A stretch of DNA of 64,000 nt from WTFY01 sp026713925 (GCA_963662355.1 OY759361.1:930001-994000), one strand, 5' to 3'; positions 52,687 through 62,507 are shown, numbered from the stretch's first letter. Numbers and translations are program-made. The notes: generated from the sequence alone by a model not told the origin.

Positions 52687-53994
52687 ATGAGAGCAACCTT
52701 TAAAGGCTACAAGAGCTACTTTCTGCCTGCCTTGTTCATATACGTACTTCCATGTGTGGTACTTGCTGATTCCGGGCTGGATACCGGGGACACTGCATGG
52801 ATACTGACTTCCACCGCGCTGGTATTGTTCATGACGATTCCGGGGTTGTCGCTTTTTTACGCAGGTCTGGTGCGCAGCAAGAATGTGTTGTCGGTTTTGA
52901 TGCAGTGTTTTGCAATTACCTGTCTGGTCTCAATCTTGTGGCTGGTGTTCGGGTACAGCCTCGCTTTCAGTGACGGGGGCATAGTAAACAACTGGTTGGG
53001 CGGCCTTTCCAATGCATTTTTGTCCGAAGTCACACGCGCCTCGTTGAGTGGCACGATTCCGGAAACAGTGTTTGTAATGTTTCAGCTCACATTTGCAATC
53101 ATCACGCCTGCCCTGGTGGTCGGCGGCTTTGCCGAGCGCATGAAGTTTTCTTCCATGCTGTGGTTCTCAGCACTCTGGTTGCTTGTTGTCTATCTTCCTG
53201 TATGTCATTGGGTATGGGGAGGAGGCTGGCTGGGCGAGAAAGGCATCCTGGATTTTGCGGGGGGGCTGGTCGTCCATCTGACTGCAGGTACGGGCGCAAT
53301 TGTTGCAGCGATGGTGCTGGGCAAGAGAAGAGGATTCCCGAGAACTGCGATGCCGCCGCATAACCTGACGATGTCGGTAACCGGCGCAGGGATGTTGTGG
53401 GTAGGATGGTTTGGCTTCAACGCCGGGAGTGCGATTGCCGCGAACCAGGACGCAGGGATGGCCATGCTGGTCACGCATTTGAGTGCTGCCACAGCGTCGC
53501 TGGTGTGGATGTTTGCGGAATGGATCCGCTATGGCAAGCCCAGTGTACTGGGCATTGTGACGGGCATGGTGGCAGGTCTCGGCAGTATCACGCCGGCCTC
53601 CGGTTTTGTAGGGCCCATTGGCGCGCTTGTGATTGGGGCAATAGCCGGGCTGGTCTGCTTTTTGGCGACCAACTTCATTAAACGTGTACTGCACATTGAT
53701 GATTCCCTGGATGTGTTTCCGGTACACGGGATCGGCGGAATCCTGGGGACACTGCTGTGCGGAATTCTGGTGGCTGAGGTATTTGGTGGTGCAGGTCTGG
53801 CAGAAGGTGTGACGATGGGCCAGCAGGTGTGGGTACAGCTTCAGGGTGTTCTGGCAGTACTGGTATGGACGGCAGTGGCTACTTTTGTGATTCTGCAGGT
53901 CATACGAATCATCGTGGGTTTGCGCGTGGACGAGCAACAGGAAGTGGAAGGTCTGGATATCACACAGCACGAGGAGACCGGTTACAATATGTAG
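52687..53994 (+). CDS. amtB: Ammonium transporter
   Basis: A 435-residue channel of the Amt family with a signal-like N-terminus and 11 predicted membrane helices. SLFYAGLVRSKNVLS near 57, the D-containing DFAGGLVVHLTAG near 189 (pore His), FGFNAGSA near 242 and the second pore His in FPVHGIGGILGTLLCG near 345 are present. It conducts ammonium into the cell. The ATG at 52687 is preferred to the longer frame overlapping glnK; CAGGG lies about 9 bases upstream. It is convergent with bioD. Confidence 0.96.
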   Translation: MRATFKGYKSYFLPALFIYVLPCVVLADSGLDTGDTAWILTSTALVLFMTIPGLSLFYAGLVRSKNVLSVLMQCFAITCLVSILWLVFGYSLAFSDGGIVNNWLGGLSNAFLSEVTRASLSGTIPETVFVMFQLTFAIITPALVVGGFAERMKFSSMLWFSALWLLVVYLPVCHWVWGGGWLGEKGILDFAGGLVVHLTAGTGAIVAAMVLGKRRGFPRTAMPPHNLTMSVTGAGMLWVGWFGFNAGSAIAANQDAGMAMLVTHLSAATASLVWMFAEWIRYGKPSVLGIVTGMVAGLGSITPASGFVGPIGALVIGAIAGLVCFLATNFIKRVLHIDDSLDVFPVHGIGGILGTLLCGILVAEVFGGAGLAEGVTMGQQVWVQLQGVLAVLVWTAVATFVILQVIRIIVGLRVDEQQEVEGLDITQHEETGYNM

Positions 53995-54051
53995 AGTCCG
54001 CAAGCCCGCCAGCCGTCAGAGTCTACAAGTGAAAAAAGTTCTTACTGACGA

Positions 54052-54738
54052 CTACCGGCCCTTGATGGCCTGCAGGACCGCATGGGACTTGAGGTTTGCC
54101 TGATTCAGCAATTCATGACAGGAGATTGCAAAGACTGGCACATCTAGCAATGCGGTCAAGTCTTCACGATTGTCCATCTTCAGGTCATCCTGAGTCTTCT
54201 GTTGACTCAGAATGACTGCGCATGCAGACAGCCCCTGTTGATGAATGGCCTCGATTGTCAGCAGGATATGGTTGATGCAACCGAGCTTGTCCTGGGCAAC
54301 CAGCAGCACAGGCAGGCCCAGTATTTTTGCCAGACCTGAATTCCTACCGTCTTCGCACAATGGCGAATAAAACCCGCCTGCACCCTCGACGACCAGGAAG
54401 TCATCACGATCTGTTCCTTGAAGACAGTGTGCGGCAATGTCGTCCAGGTATACGGACTGCCCTGCCAGACGGGCAGCGCGCTGTGGGGAGATCGCGGGCT
54501 CGAAGCGGAACGGGCAGATCGCTTCAAGTGTGAATTTCCGGTTCGCAGCTTCATAGTACTGGTGTGCGTCCTGTGGAACCAGTTCACCATTCATGCGGCG
54601 GCATCCGGATTCTACCGGTTTTCGCGGCACGGCATTGACTCCTCGGTCATGCAATATGGCTACGAGCTGCGTGCCCACATAGGTCTTGCCTGCACCGGTA
54701 TCGGTTCCCGTGATGAATATCCCCTTGTGCGGCATCAT
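54052..54738 (-). CDS. bioD: Dethiobiotin synthetase
   Basis: A 228-residue P-loop enzyme that forms the ureido ring of dethiobiotin from DAPA, CO2 and ATP. The P-loop appears as FITGTDTGAGKTYVG near 8. KPVESGCRR near 40 and VVEGAGGFYSPL near 116 are the family blocks. No other biotin genes lie next to it, so the gene has been separated from bioA/B/F/C. It precedes a convergent amtB and follows purC by 13 bases on the same strand, so it may be co-transcribed with purC. Confidence 0.93.
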   Translation of the reverse strand: MMPHKGIFITGTDTGAGKTYVGTQLVAILHDRGVNAVPRKPVESGCRRMNGELVPQDAHQYYEAANRKFTLEAICPFRFEPAISPQRAARLAGQSVYLDDIAAHCLQGTDRDDFLVVEGAGGFYSPLCEDGRNSGLAKILGLPVLLVAQDKLGCINHILLTIEAIHQQGLSACAVILSQQKTQDDLKMDNREDLTALLDVPVFAISCHELLNQANLKSHAVLQAIKGR

Positions 54739-54751
54739 GGCGCAAAGACGA

Positions 54752-55636
54752 TCAAATTCTGATTCCCGTTAACTGTTCGCAGGCTTTCAGGTATTTTTTG
54801 CTGGTGTTCTCTATGACTTTCCTGGGTAACCGGGGTCCGGGGTTTTGCTTGTTCCAGTCCAGGGTTTCCAGGTAATCGCGCACGTACTGCTTGTCGAAGC
54901 TTTTCGGATTTTCCCCGGGGACATACGAGTCTTTAGGCCAGAAGCGGGATGAGTCCGAGGTCAGGGCCTCATCAATCAGGGTAATGTTTTCGTCCTCATC
55001 CAGACCGAATTCGAATTTGGTATCGGCAATGATAATACCGCGTTGCAAGGCATATTCCGCGGCACGGCCATACATCCTCAGACTGATGTCGCGCACGTTC
55101 TCAGCGGTCTCTCTGCCCACTAGGTTTACGACTTCATCAAAGCTGATGTTGATGTCGTGCTCACCCACCATGGCTTTGGTGGATGGAGTGAATACCGGAA
55201 CCTCCAGTTTTTGCGCAAGCACCAGGTTGTCCGGCAAGGGCACTCCACTGATCCTGCCCGTCTTCTGGTATTCCTTCCATCCCGAGCCGATAATATACCC
55301 ACGGACAATGGCCTCAAAAGGCAATGCTTTGAGCCTGCGTACGATGATGCTTCTCCGGGCGAGAATTTCCAGTTCCCGGTCATCCTGGATCACCTCCTCG
55401 AGAGAGATTCCGCTGAGATGGTTATCGACCTGGCTGGCAAACCGGTCAAACCAGAAGTTGGATACGGTATTGAGGGCGATGCCCTTCTTGGGAATGAGGT
55501 CAGGCAGGATGACATCAAAAGCGGAAATACGGTCACTGGTCACAATCAGCCAGTGAGTAGAATCCACCTCAAAAATATCTCGAACTTTGCCCTGATATAC
55601 TTTCTTCAGGGATTTTAAACCGGGTTCTAGCAGCAT
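54752..55636 (-). CDS. purC: Phosphoribosylaminoimidazole-succinocarboxamide synthase (SAICAR synthetase)
   Basis: A 294-residue enzyme of purine synthesis joining CAIR with aspartate. The N-terminal KKVYQGKVRDIFEVD near 11 is typical. The family signatures LPFEAIVRGYIIGSGWKEYQ near 102 and the C-terminal KDSYVPG block near 235 are present. It is the longer (yeast-like) form common in some proteobacteria. It is divergent from purE, with 108 bases between the starts; that gap should carry both promoters and perhaps a PurR-like site, which I did not recognise. Confidence 0.95.
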   Translation of the reverse strand: MLLEPGLKSLKKVYQGKVRDIFEVDSTHWLIVTSDRISAFDVILPDLIPKKGIALNTVSNFWFDRFASQVDNHLSGISLEEVIQDDRELEILARRSIIVRRLKALPFEAIVRGYIIGSGWKEYQKTGRISGVPLPDNLVLAQKLEVPVFTPSTKAMVGEHDINISFDEVVNLVGRETAENVRDISLRMYGRAAEYALQRGIIIADTKFEFGLDEDENITLIDEALTSDSSRFWPKDSYVPGENPKSFDKQYVRDYLETLDWNKQNPGPRLPRKVIENTSKKYLKACEQLTGIRI

Positions 55637-55744
55637 CCGGGTATTTTTAACAGGTAATTATCCCGGGTGCACTGGTTTTATTCGCCAGTCTCAGCCAAAA
55701 TGCGCGTTTATTTTCATTAATCTGCCTGGGGGAGGGAGCCTGTA

Positions 55745-56233
55745 ATGGCCAATCCAACCGTAAGCCTGATCATGGGGAGTGGCAGTGACTGGTCAGTGAT
55801 GTACGCTGCCGCTGAAGCTCTTGACGAGTTTGGTGTAGTGTATGAGACACGGGTGGTCTCTGCACACCGGACACCTGAGTTCATGGCAGAGTTCTCGAAA
55901 TCAGCAGCCTCTCGTGGTATTCAGTGCATTATTGCCGGGGCGGGCGGGGCTGCTCATTTACCCGGGATGGTGGCCGCGATGACCACTGTACCCGTACTGG
56001 GTGTACCGGTTCCGGGCAAACATCTTTTTGGACAGGACTCATTGTATTCAATTGTACAGATGCCAAAGGGTGTGCCGGTTGCCACCTTTGCGATCGGTGA
56101 GGCCGGTGCGGCAAATGCTGCGTTGTTTGCGATTGCAATGCTTGCAAACACCGATTCGAAGCTGAAAGCCAAGCTGGATGAATTCCGTACAACCCAAACC
56201 TCCAGAGTGCTGGAGACTCGGCTGCCGGACTAG
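55745..56233 (+). CDS. purE: N5-carboxyaminoimidazole ribonucleotide mutase
   Basis: A 162-residue class I PurE that moves the carboxyl group of N5-CAIR to carbon. The MGSGSDWSVM motif lies near residue 11. The active-site SAHRTPEFM near 38 and GAGGAAHLPGMVAA near 66 are intact. A good GGGAGGGAG ribosome site precedes the ATG. It is followed by purK after one base, so the two partner enzymes are coupled. Confidence 0.96.
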   Translation: MANPTVSLIMGSGSDWSVMYAAAEALDEFGVVYETRVVSAHRTPEFMAEFSKSAASRGIQCIIAGAGGAAHLPGMVAAMTTVPVLGVPVPGKHLFGQDSLYSIVQMPKGVPVATFAIGEAGAANAALFAIAMLANTDSKLKAKLDEFRTTQTSRVLETRLPD

Positions 56234-56234
56234 G

Positions 56235-57371
56235 ATGGTTTTTCCAGGTGCCACGCTGGGGGTACTGGGCGGCGGTCAGCTTGGACGCATGTTTGTCCAT
56301 GCAGCGACGGCCATGGGCTATCGTGTCATTGTTCTGGACCCTGACCTTTCGAGTCCTGCTGGTGAAATTGCCCACCTGCATGTGCAGGCTGGCTACGACG
56401 ATGCCCGTGCACTGGACAGGCTGGTGCAGGAGTGTTCGGTGATTACCACGGAATTTGAAAACGTGCCGGCCGAGGTGCTTGGGCATCTTCAGGAGAAATG
56501 CTGTGTGTACCCCGGGGCGAACGCAGTGGAAATCGCGCAAAGCAGGGTACGTGAGAAACAGTACGTACAGTCACTCGGTATTCCCTGCACACCCTTTCAG
56601 CCGGTAGACAGCGAACGGGACATCAAAGTGGCCTTTGACGACATGGGGACTGATCTGGTTCTCAAGACCGCCAGGTTCGGATATGACGGCAAGGGTCAGG
56701 CAGTTGTACAGAACGTTGAACAGGCCGTACGGGCATGGCAGGACCTGGACAGGGTAGAATGCATTCTGGAGCGGAAAATAGATTTGAAGGCTGAAATCTC
56801 ATGTGTGTTGGCACGTTCGTCTTCAGGTGAAATGGATTTTTTCCGGGTTGCTGAGAATGTGCATCAAAACGGCATTCTCTTTACCAGTACGGTTCCTGCA
56901 AGCGTGGATGAGGACATTCAGCGCCTGGCCTGTACCTATGCTCAAAAGGTTGTGGAGGAGCTGGACTATTGCGGTGTGCTTGCACTGGAATATTTTGTCG
57001 ACAGGCAGGGTGAACTGTTTTTCAATGAAATGGCACCACGCACGCATAACAGCGGCCATTACACAATTGATGCATGTTATACCTCGCAGTTCGAGCAACA
57101 GGTACGGGCAGTCTGCGGCTTGTCTCTGGGGAGCACCAAGATGCACAGCGCCGTTACCATGGTGAATCTGCTGGGAGACCTCTGGCAGCAGCGTGAACCG
57201 TGCTGGGACAGGATTTTACGGGATAACCGTGTAAAGCTGCACCTGTATGGCAAGAAGCTGGCACGTCCGGGCAGAAAGATGGGGCATTTTTGCGTGCTTG
57301 CACCACCAGGTGAAGACACACGGTACAAGGCCAGGCAGCTGTTTCAGAGATTGCAGAACGGTCAGGACTAG
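56235..57371 (+). CDS. purK: N5-carboxyaminoimidazole ribonucleotide synthase
   Basis: A 378-residue ATP-grasp ligase that carboxylates AIR using bicarbonate. LGVLGGGQLGRMF opens the protein, and ATP-grasp blocks VLKTARFGYDGKGQ near 142 and LALEYFVDRQGELFFNEMAPRTHNSGHYTIDAC near 255 follow. The start is ATG 56235, one base after the purE TAG. The C-terminal HLYGKKLARPGRKMGHF is the PurK end signature. It is followed 11 bases later by the AcuI-like gene. Confidence 0.96.
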   Translation: MVFPGATLGVLGGGQLGRMFVHAATAMGYRVIVLDPDLSSPAGEIAHLHVQAGYDDARALDRLVQECSVITTEFENVPAEVLGHLQEKCCVYPGANAVEIAQSRVREKQYVQSLGIPCTPFQPVDSERDIKVAFDDMGTDLVLKTARFGYDGKGQAVVQNVEQAVRAWQDLDRVECILERKIDLKAEISCVLARSSSGEMDFFRVAENVHQNGILFTSTVPASVDEDIQRLACTYAQKVVEELDYCGVLALEYFVDRQGELFFNEMAPRTHNSGHYTIDACYTSQFEQQVRAVCGLSLGSTKMHSAVTMVNLLGDLWQQREPCWDRILRDNRVKLHLYGKKLARPGRKMGHFCVLAPPGEDTRYKARQLFQRLQNGQD

Positions 57372-57382
57372 CCCGGCATTCC

Positions 57383-58378
57383 GTGGACAGGTTTTCCGCA
57401 TTTCGCATTCATGCCGAAGGTGATGAGACCCGTGCAGGCATTGAGATGCTGGATCTGGAACAGTTGTCTGCTGGCGATGTGGTCATCCGTGTGCACTACT
57501 CAAGTGTGAATTACAAGGATGCGCTGGCCGGTACCGGCAAGGCAAAGATCCTCAGACGGTCCCCGCTGGTAGGGGGAATCGATCTGGCAGGTGAGGTAGT
57601 GGAGTCATCCTGCACCCGGTATTCACCGGGAGATCAGGTTCTCGTCAATGGAAGCGGCCTCAGTGAAGTGCATGACGGAGGCTACGCAGAATTCGCCCGT
57701 ATCCCGTCTGACTGGGTTGTGCCGCTTCCGGTCGGATTGAGCCTGAGCCAGGCCATGATTATTGGTACTGCAGGGTTTACGGCTGCGCTGTGTATACACC
57801 TGATGCAGCAGAATCACCAGCAAGCAGATGCTGGCCCCGTTGTTGTAACCGGTGCCAGCGGTGGGGTGGGGAGTTTTGCAGTCGATCTTTTGCACAAGCT
57901 GGGCTATGAAGTCACAGCTGTGACGGGCTCTTTCGAAGCACATGAATACCTGCGTGAACTGGGAGCACGCGAGGTGGTGGCCCGTGAAAGAATAGAGGTC
58001 GGCGGGGCAATGCTGGAAAAGGCCTGCTGGGCTGGTGCAATCGACAATGTGGGCGGTGAGACCTTGAGTCACCTGGTGCGCGCCACAAAACCTTGGGGCA
58101 ATGTCGTGAGTGTGGGGATTGCAGGCGGAACCGGGTTTAAGCTGTCGACAATGCCGTTTATCATTCGTGGGGTGAACCTGCTGGGAGTGAGTTCATCCAA
58201 TTGCCCGCAGGGCCTGCGCAAACACATCTGGCAGCGACTGGGCACCGACCTCCATCCTGAACACATGGCTAAAATCCATGCCCGGACCGCGCAGCTTGAG
58301 GAATTGCCCGATGTGTTCACAAGGCTTCTGAACAATGATTTCCGGGGTCGTGTGCTGGTAAGGATATTGAATGAATGA
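57383..58378 (+). CDS. YhdH/AcuI-type acrylyl-CoA reductase family oxidoreductase
   Basis: A 331-residue medium-chain reductase of the YhdH/YhfP/AcuI group. In other bacteria AcuI reduces acryloyl-CoA to propionyl-CoA with NADPH. VNYKDALAGTGK near 43, GGIDLAGEVVES near 63 and the cofactor motif VVVTGASGGVGSFAVDLL near 154 are visible. It starts with GTG at 57383, 11 bases after purK, so it may ride on the purEK message. Substrate is inferred from family only. Confidence 0.88.
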   Translation: MDRFSAFRIHAEGDETRAGIEMLDLEQLSAGDVVIRVHYSSVNYKDALAGTGKAKILRRSPLVGGIDLAGEVVESSCTRYSPGDQVLVNGSGLSEVHDGGYAEFARIPSDWVVPLPVGLSLSQAMIIGTAGFTAALCIHLMQQNHQQADAGPVVVTGASGGVGSFAVDLLHKLGYEVTAVTGSFEAHEYLRELGAREVVARERIEVGGAMLEKACWAGAIDNVGGETLSHLVRATKPWGNVVSVGIAGGTGFKLSTMPFIIRGVNLLGVSSSNCPQGLRKHIWQRLGTDLHPEHMAKIHARTAQLEELPDVFTRLLNNDFRGRVLVRILNE

Positions 58379-58390
58379 GGGGATTGTTCT

Positions 58391-59617
58391 TCAGGTAAAG
58401 AACCAGTAACCCACTGCAATCGCAGCGGTGATTCCGGTCAGGTCTGCAAACAGGCCACATCCGATGGCATGGCGCACGCGCTGTATGCCTACGCTTCCGA
58501 AATAGACTGCCAGCACATAAAAAGTTGTTTCGGTGCTGCCTTGTATGGTGGCGGCGAGATTGGCGGCAAACGAGTCCACTCCATGTGTGTTCATGGTTTC
58601 AAGCATCATCGCACGGGCCCCGCTGCCTGAGAATGGACGCATCAGGGCTGTCGGCAGGGCTGCCACGAAGTCAGTATTCAGTCCGAATGCCGCCAGGACC
58701 TTTGCCACGATTTCCAGTGCATGGTCGAGAACAAGGCTGGCACGCAATACGCCGATGGCGACCAGCATCGCGACCAGGTAGGGAATGATCTTGACTGCGA
58801 CTTCAAATCCCTGTTTGGCGCCATCGATGAATGCATCGTAAACATTGATCCTGCGTACTAGACCCAGCGCCAGGAAAGACATGATTACCAGCAGCAGCAA
58901 GAGGTTGCCTAGCAGGCTTGAGCGTGCAGCAAGCCCGTTGTCTCCGGTCAGCAGGAAAATGAGTAGCACTCCGATCAGGATCCCGAGTCCCAGCAGGTAC
59001 ATCAGGACGGTCCTGTTGAACAGATTCAGTCGCTGAATATAGGCAACCAGCAACAGCCCTGCGAGCGTAGAGGCACTGGTTGCAAGCAGGATCGGAATAA
59101 AGACTGCTGCAGGATCGGTGGACCCTTGCTGGGCACGAAACAGGAATATCGTCACGGGCAGCAGGGTTACGGATGAGGTATTGAGAACAAGAAACAGGAT
59201 TTGCGCATTGCTTGCAGTGTTTTTTTGCGGATTGAGTTCCTGCAGGTCCTGCATGGCCTTGAGCCCCAATGGTGTAGCAGCATTGTCAAGGCCTAGCATA
59301 TTGGCAGCCATGTTCATGGTAATCGAACCGATGGCAGGGTGATTTCCAGGCACTTCTGGCATGAGGTGTCTGAACAGGGGACGAAAGATCTTTGCCAGAA
59401 AGTCGACAAAACCGGCCCGCTCGGCAATGGTGAAAAATCCCAGCCACAGGCAAAGCACGCCAATGAGCCCCAATGATATTTCAACACTCAATGCGGCCAT
59501 ATCGAACGTGGCCTGAATCACCTGTGTGAAAATTGCGCTGTTGTCCCGTACGAGGGCCTGATAGATGCAACTGAGAAAGGCTGCTGCAAAAAATCCAAAC
59601 CAGATGTAGTTAAGCAT
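58391..59617 (-). CDS. Fused SpmA/SpmB-like nucleoside recognition (Gate) domain membrane protein
   Basis: A 408-residue inner membrane protein formed by joining the two halves known in Bacillus as spore maturation proteins SpmA and SpmB. The first half (about 1-200) has ITMNMAANMLGLDNAATPLGLKAM and the second half (about 230-408) has the equivalent SGSGARAMMLETMN and STETTFYVLAVYFGSVGI blocks. Each half contains a Gate domain. Such fused proteins occur widely in non-sporulating proteobacteria, and their transported substrate is unknown. It is convergent with the AcuI-like gene. Confidence 0.85.
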   Translation of the reverse strand: MLNYIWFGFFAAAFLSCIYQALVRDNSAIFTQVIQATFDMAALSVEISLGLIGVLCLWLGFFTIAERAGFVDFLAKIFRPLFRHLMPEVPGNHPAIGSITMNMAANMLGLDNAATPLGLKAMQDLQELNPQKNTASNAQILFLVLNTSSVTLLPVTIFLFRAQQGSTDPAAVFIPILLATSASTLAGLLLVAYIQRLNLFNRTVLMYLLGLGILIGVLLIFLLTGDNGLAARSSLLGNLLLLLVIMSFLALGLVRRINVYDAFIDGAKQGFEVAVKIIPYLVAMLVAIGVLRASLVLDHALEIVAKVLAAFGLNTDFVAALPTALMRPFSGSGARAMMLETMNTHGVDSFAANLAATIQGSTETTFYVLAVYFGSVGIQRVRHAIGCGLFADLTGITAAIAVGYWFFT

Positions 59618-59669
59618 GATAGGTACCTGGGCCGGGTAGGAACTTTACCAGGGATTGAACCAGCTCATT

Positions 59670-60152
59670 TTATATGGCCAGATAACGCAATCCGCCCGCC
59701 GCAATCAGTGCAATGATTCCCAGAGACAGGTTAATTCCCATAAACCTCCGGATTTGTGCGAGGTGATCCAGTGCGGCCTGGAAGTTCTCCTGCTTCAGTG
59801 CCCTGAGAAAGTACTTGAAAGGTACAAAAAATACATGCAGAAATATCAGAATCATGATGATCCCGATTGCCTGCATGACATGCACGTGCCAGCCGACCCG
59901 TGCCATGCCGCCGTAATGGGTAAAGATGATCCAGTAGCCTGTCACGGGCAAGGTAATAATGCAGACCCATACCCAGATAAAGAAGGTGATTAGGCATTTT
60001 CGCCATAGTTTCAGGCGTTGCGGCACTTCGAGGAGCTTAGCCGCTGCCGGACGAAGGATGATATACGCGAAGAACATGCCCCCTACCCAGATCACGGCTG
60101 CAAGCAAGTGGGCCGCAGCCGCAACAGGCAAATAGTATGCATGTACATCCAT
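59670..60152 (-). CDS. Small CopD-like membrane protein
   Basis: A 160-residue integral membrane protein with four helices (about 8-31, 48-72, 88-110, 136-158). Conserved features are HLLAAVIWVGGMFFAYI at the first helix and HVHVMQAIGIIMI at the third. Such histidine-bearing helices are seen in the CopD/YubD-type family, which may take part in copper handling or electron transport. I cannot say more. It is divergent from rpe, with 137 bases between their starts. Confidence 0.75.
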   Translation of the reverse strand: MDVHAYYLPVAAAAHLLAAVIWVGGMFFAYIILRPAAAKLLEVPQRLKLWRKCLITFFIWVWVCIITLPVTGYWIIFTHYGGMARVGWHVHVMQAIGIIMILIFLHVFFVPFKYFLRALKQENFQAALDHLAQIRRFMGINLSLGIIALIAAGGLRYLAI

Positions 60153-60289
60153 ATTTCGCGCTCTTTATGCTTTGTCGGTGCCCAGGCCGGCAACAGGTGA
60201 CCATCGACGAATAAAGTGTACTGGAACCGGGCTGCAAATTATATGGTTATAGGCTAAAGTGCAGTACCCGTAAACAGGCGTACTTCATT

Positions 60290-60973
60290 ATGTTGACAGA
60301 CTGGATTGCCCCCTCGATATTGTCGGCTGACCTTGCCCGTCTTGGTGAGGAAGTGACGGCTGTGCTCGATGCAGGCGCGGATATCATTCACCTTGATGTG
60401 ATGGACAATCACTATGTCCCGAATCTGACCTTCGGACCAGTGGTGTGCAAGGCCCTGCGTGACTACGGCGTTCATGCGCCAATTGATGTGCACCTGATGG
60501 TCAAACCTGTGGATCGGTTGATTCCCGATTTTGCCGCAGCCGGGGCCAGTTATATCACATTCCATCCGGAGGCCTCCGAACACATCGATCGCAGTCTGCA
60601 ATTAATCGGCTCTCATGGGTGCAAGGCGGGCCTGGTATTCAATCCAGCCACATCATTGGACCCGCTTGAATATGTGATGGACAAAATCGACATGGTATTG
60701 CTGATGTCGGTCAACCCGGGCTTTGGCGGCCAGAAATTCATTCCCACGGTGATGGACAAGATCAGGACAGCGAGGAACCTCATTGACCGGTCAGGACTTT
60801 CGGTTCGCCTGGAAGTGGATGGAGGTGTGAAAGTGGACAATATTGCAGAAATCAAATCAGCGGGTGCCGATACGTTCGTTGCCGGTTCTGCAATCTTCGG
60901 GGCGCAGGATTATGTGCAGACGATTTCCGAAATGCGCAAGCAACTCGCAGGTGCGGGACAAACGGTTTCTTGA
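60290..60973 (+). CDS. rpe: Ribulose-phosphate 3-epimerase
   Basis: A 227-residue TIM-barrel epimerase of the pentose phosphate pathway. IAPSILSADLARLGEE opens it, and HLDVMDNHYVPNLTFGP near 34 follows. MSVNPGFGGQKFIP near 140, LEVDGGVKVDNIAEIKSAGADTFVAGSAIFG near 173 and metal ligands are intact. It precedes trpE by 34 bases, the gene order rpe-(gph)-trpE seen in many gammaproteobacteria; here no gph lies between. Confidence 0.97.
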   Translation: MLTDWIAPSILSADLARLGEEVTAVLDAGADIIHLDVMDNHYVPNLTFGPVVCKALRDYGVHAPIDVHLMVKPVDRLIPDFAAAGASYITFHPEASEHIDRSLQLIGSHGCKAGLVFNPATSLDPLEYVMDKIDMVLLMSVNPGFGGQKFIPTVMDKIRTARNLIDRSGLSVRLEVDGGVKVDNIAEIKSAGADTFVAGSAIFGAQDYVQTISEMRKQLAGAGQTVS

Positions 60974-61007
60974 GTCTGTACCCTTGCTGAACAATTGTGG
61001 AGATGAT

Positions 61008-62474
61008 GTGCAGCTTGCCGAGTTTGATGCGCTAAAAAAACAGGGCTATACCTACGTTCCACTCCTGCGGGAAGTTCTTGCTGATCTGTATACGCCCCTG
61101 AGCACGTATCTCAAGCTTGCTGATCAACCCCATACCTATCTGTTTGAGTCCGTTCAGGGAGGCGAGAACTGGGGCAGGTATTCCGTCATCGGCTTGTCAT
61201 GTGCGGAGCGCATCAGGATTTTCGGGGAGAAAATCGTGCACGAACGGGGTGCACAGGTTTTGAGTTCAACGCAGACCAAAGACCCGCTCGCATGGGTACA
61301 GAAGTTTCAGCATCAGTTCCATGTGCCGGCGATCCCGGAGTTGCCGCGCTTTACCGGTGGGCTGGTCGGGTACTTTGGCTATGATACCGTCAAGTATATT
61401 GAGCCGAAGCTTGCAGGCAGTAGCCAGACGGACGCCCTGCAGACGCCTGATATTTTCCTGATGGTGTCCAGGGAACTGGTCGTATTTGACAACCTGAACG
61501 GCAAGATATTTTTAATTGTGCACGTTGACCCGAATGAAGAGCGGGCTTTTCAAGACGGTCAGCAGCGTCTGGATGACCTCGTCCAGGTTTTGCAGCAACC
61601 TGTTCCAGGCCCGGCCGGAACCTGTTCAGAGTGTCCACCCGTACACTTTACCAGAGAATTTTCTGAAAGTTCCTTCAAGCGGGCAGTGGAACGTACGCGT
61701 GAGTACATTCGAGCCGGGGATGTCATGCAGGTCGTGCTGTCGCAACGACAAAGTACCGTGTTTGAGGACCCCCCCATCAACCTGTATCGGGGATTGCGCA
61801 GCGTGAATCCCTCTCCGTACATGTTTTACCTGAATATGGGGGATTTTCATATTGTGGGTTCATCTCCGGAAGTTCTGGTGCGACTAGAAGAGGGCGAGGT
61901 GACTGTCAGGCCAATTGCCGGAACACGGCCAAGAGGAAAGAACCCCGGTCATGACCGGCTTGTCGAGCAGGAACTGTTGCAGGACCCCAAGGAGCTGGCC
62001 GAGCATTTAATGCTGATTGATCTTGGGCGCAATGATGTGGGCAGGGTGGCAGATACCGGATCTGTGGTGCTGACGGACAAAATGATTGTTGAGCGCTATT
62101 CGCATGTCATGCATATCGTTTCAAATGTGACCGGGCAACTGAAAGATTCATTCGATGCGATAGATGTGCTCAGGGCGGTATTCCCGGCAGGTACAGTAAG
62201 CGGCGCACCTAAAATTCGCGCGATGGAAATCATTATGGAGTTTGAACCGGTGAAACGAGGCATCTATTCAGGGGCTGTGGGGTATATTTCCTGGGACGGA
62301 AACATGGATACTGCCATTGCAATTCGCACTGCGGTGATCAAGGATAAAAGACTCTACATTCAGGCCGGCGCAGGAATAGTGCACGACTCTGTCCCGGACA
62401 ACGAATGGGATGAGACAAACAACAAGGCCGGGGCCTTGGTGAAAGCCGTGCAGCTCGCAAGGTCGATTGCTTGA
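61008..62474 (+). CDS. trpE: Anthranilate synthase component I
   Basis: A 488-residue chorismate-utilising enzyme that makes anthranilate with ammonia supplied by TrpG. Start: GTG at 61008 with GGAG five bases upstream. It gives the family N-terminus (QLAEFDALKKQGYTYVPLLREVLADLYTPLSTYLKL). Upstream frame extends into rpe and is rejected. The tryptophan-binding LLES-like region is LFESVQGGENWG near 47, while catalytic blocks GTRPRGKNPGHD, LIDLGRNDVGRV and FPAGTVSGAPK are present. Its glutaminase partner trpG is not adjacent but about 1.5 kb away at the window edge. Confidence 0.96.
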   Translation: MQLAEFDALKKQGYTYVPLLREVLADLYTPLSTYLKLADQPHTYLFESVQGGENWGRYSVIGLSCAERIRIFGEKIVHERGAQVLSSTQTKDPLAWVQKFQHQFHVPAIPELPRFTGGLVGYFGYDTVKYIEPKLAGSSQTDALQTPDIFLMVSRELVVFDNLNGKIFLIVHVDPNEERAFQDGQQRLDDLVQVLQQPVPGPAGTCSECPPVHFTREFSESSFKRAVERTREYIRAGDVMQVVLSQRQSTVFEDPPINLYRGLRSVNPSPYMFYLNMGDFHIVGSSPEVLVRLEEGEVTVRPIAGTRPRGKNPGHDRLVEQELLQDPKELAEHLMLIDLGRNDVGRVADTGSVVLTDKMIVERYSHVMHIVSNVTGQLKDSFDAIDVLRAVFPAGTVSGAPKIRAMEIIMEFEPVKRGIYSGAVGYISWDGNMDTAIAIRTAVIKDKRLYIQAGAGIVHDSVPDNEWDETNNKAGALVKAVQLARSIA

Positions 62475-62507
62475 GCCTGGCCCCTGCAGCCTCCACGCGA
62501 TCCATTA

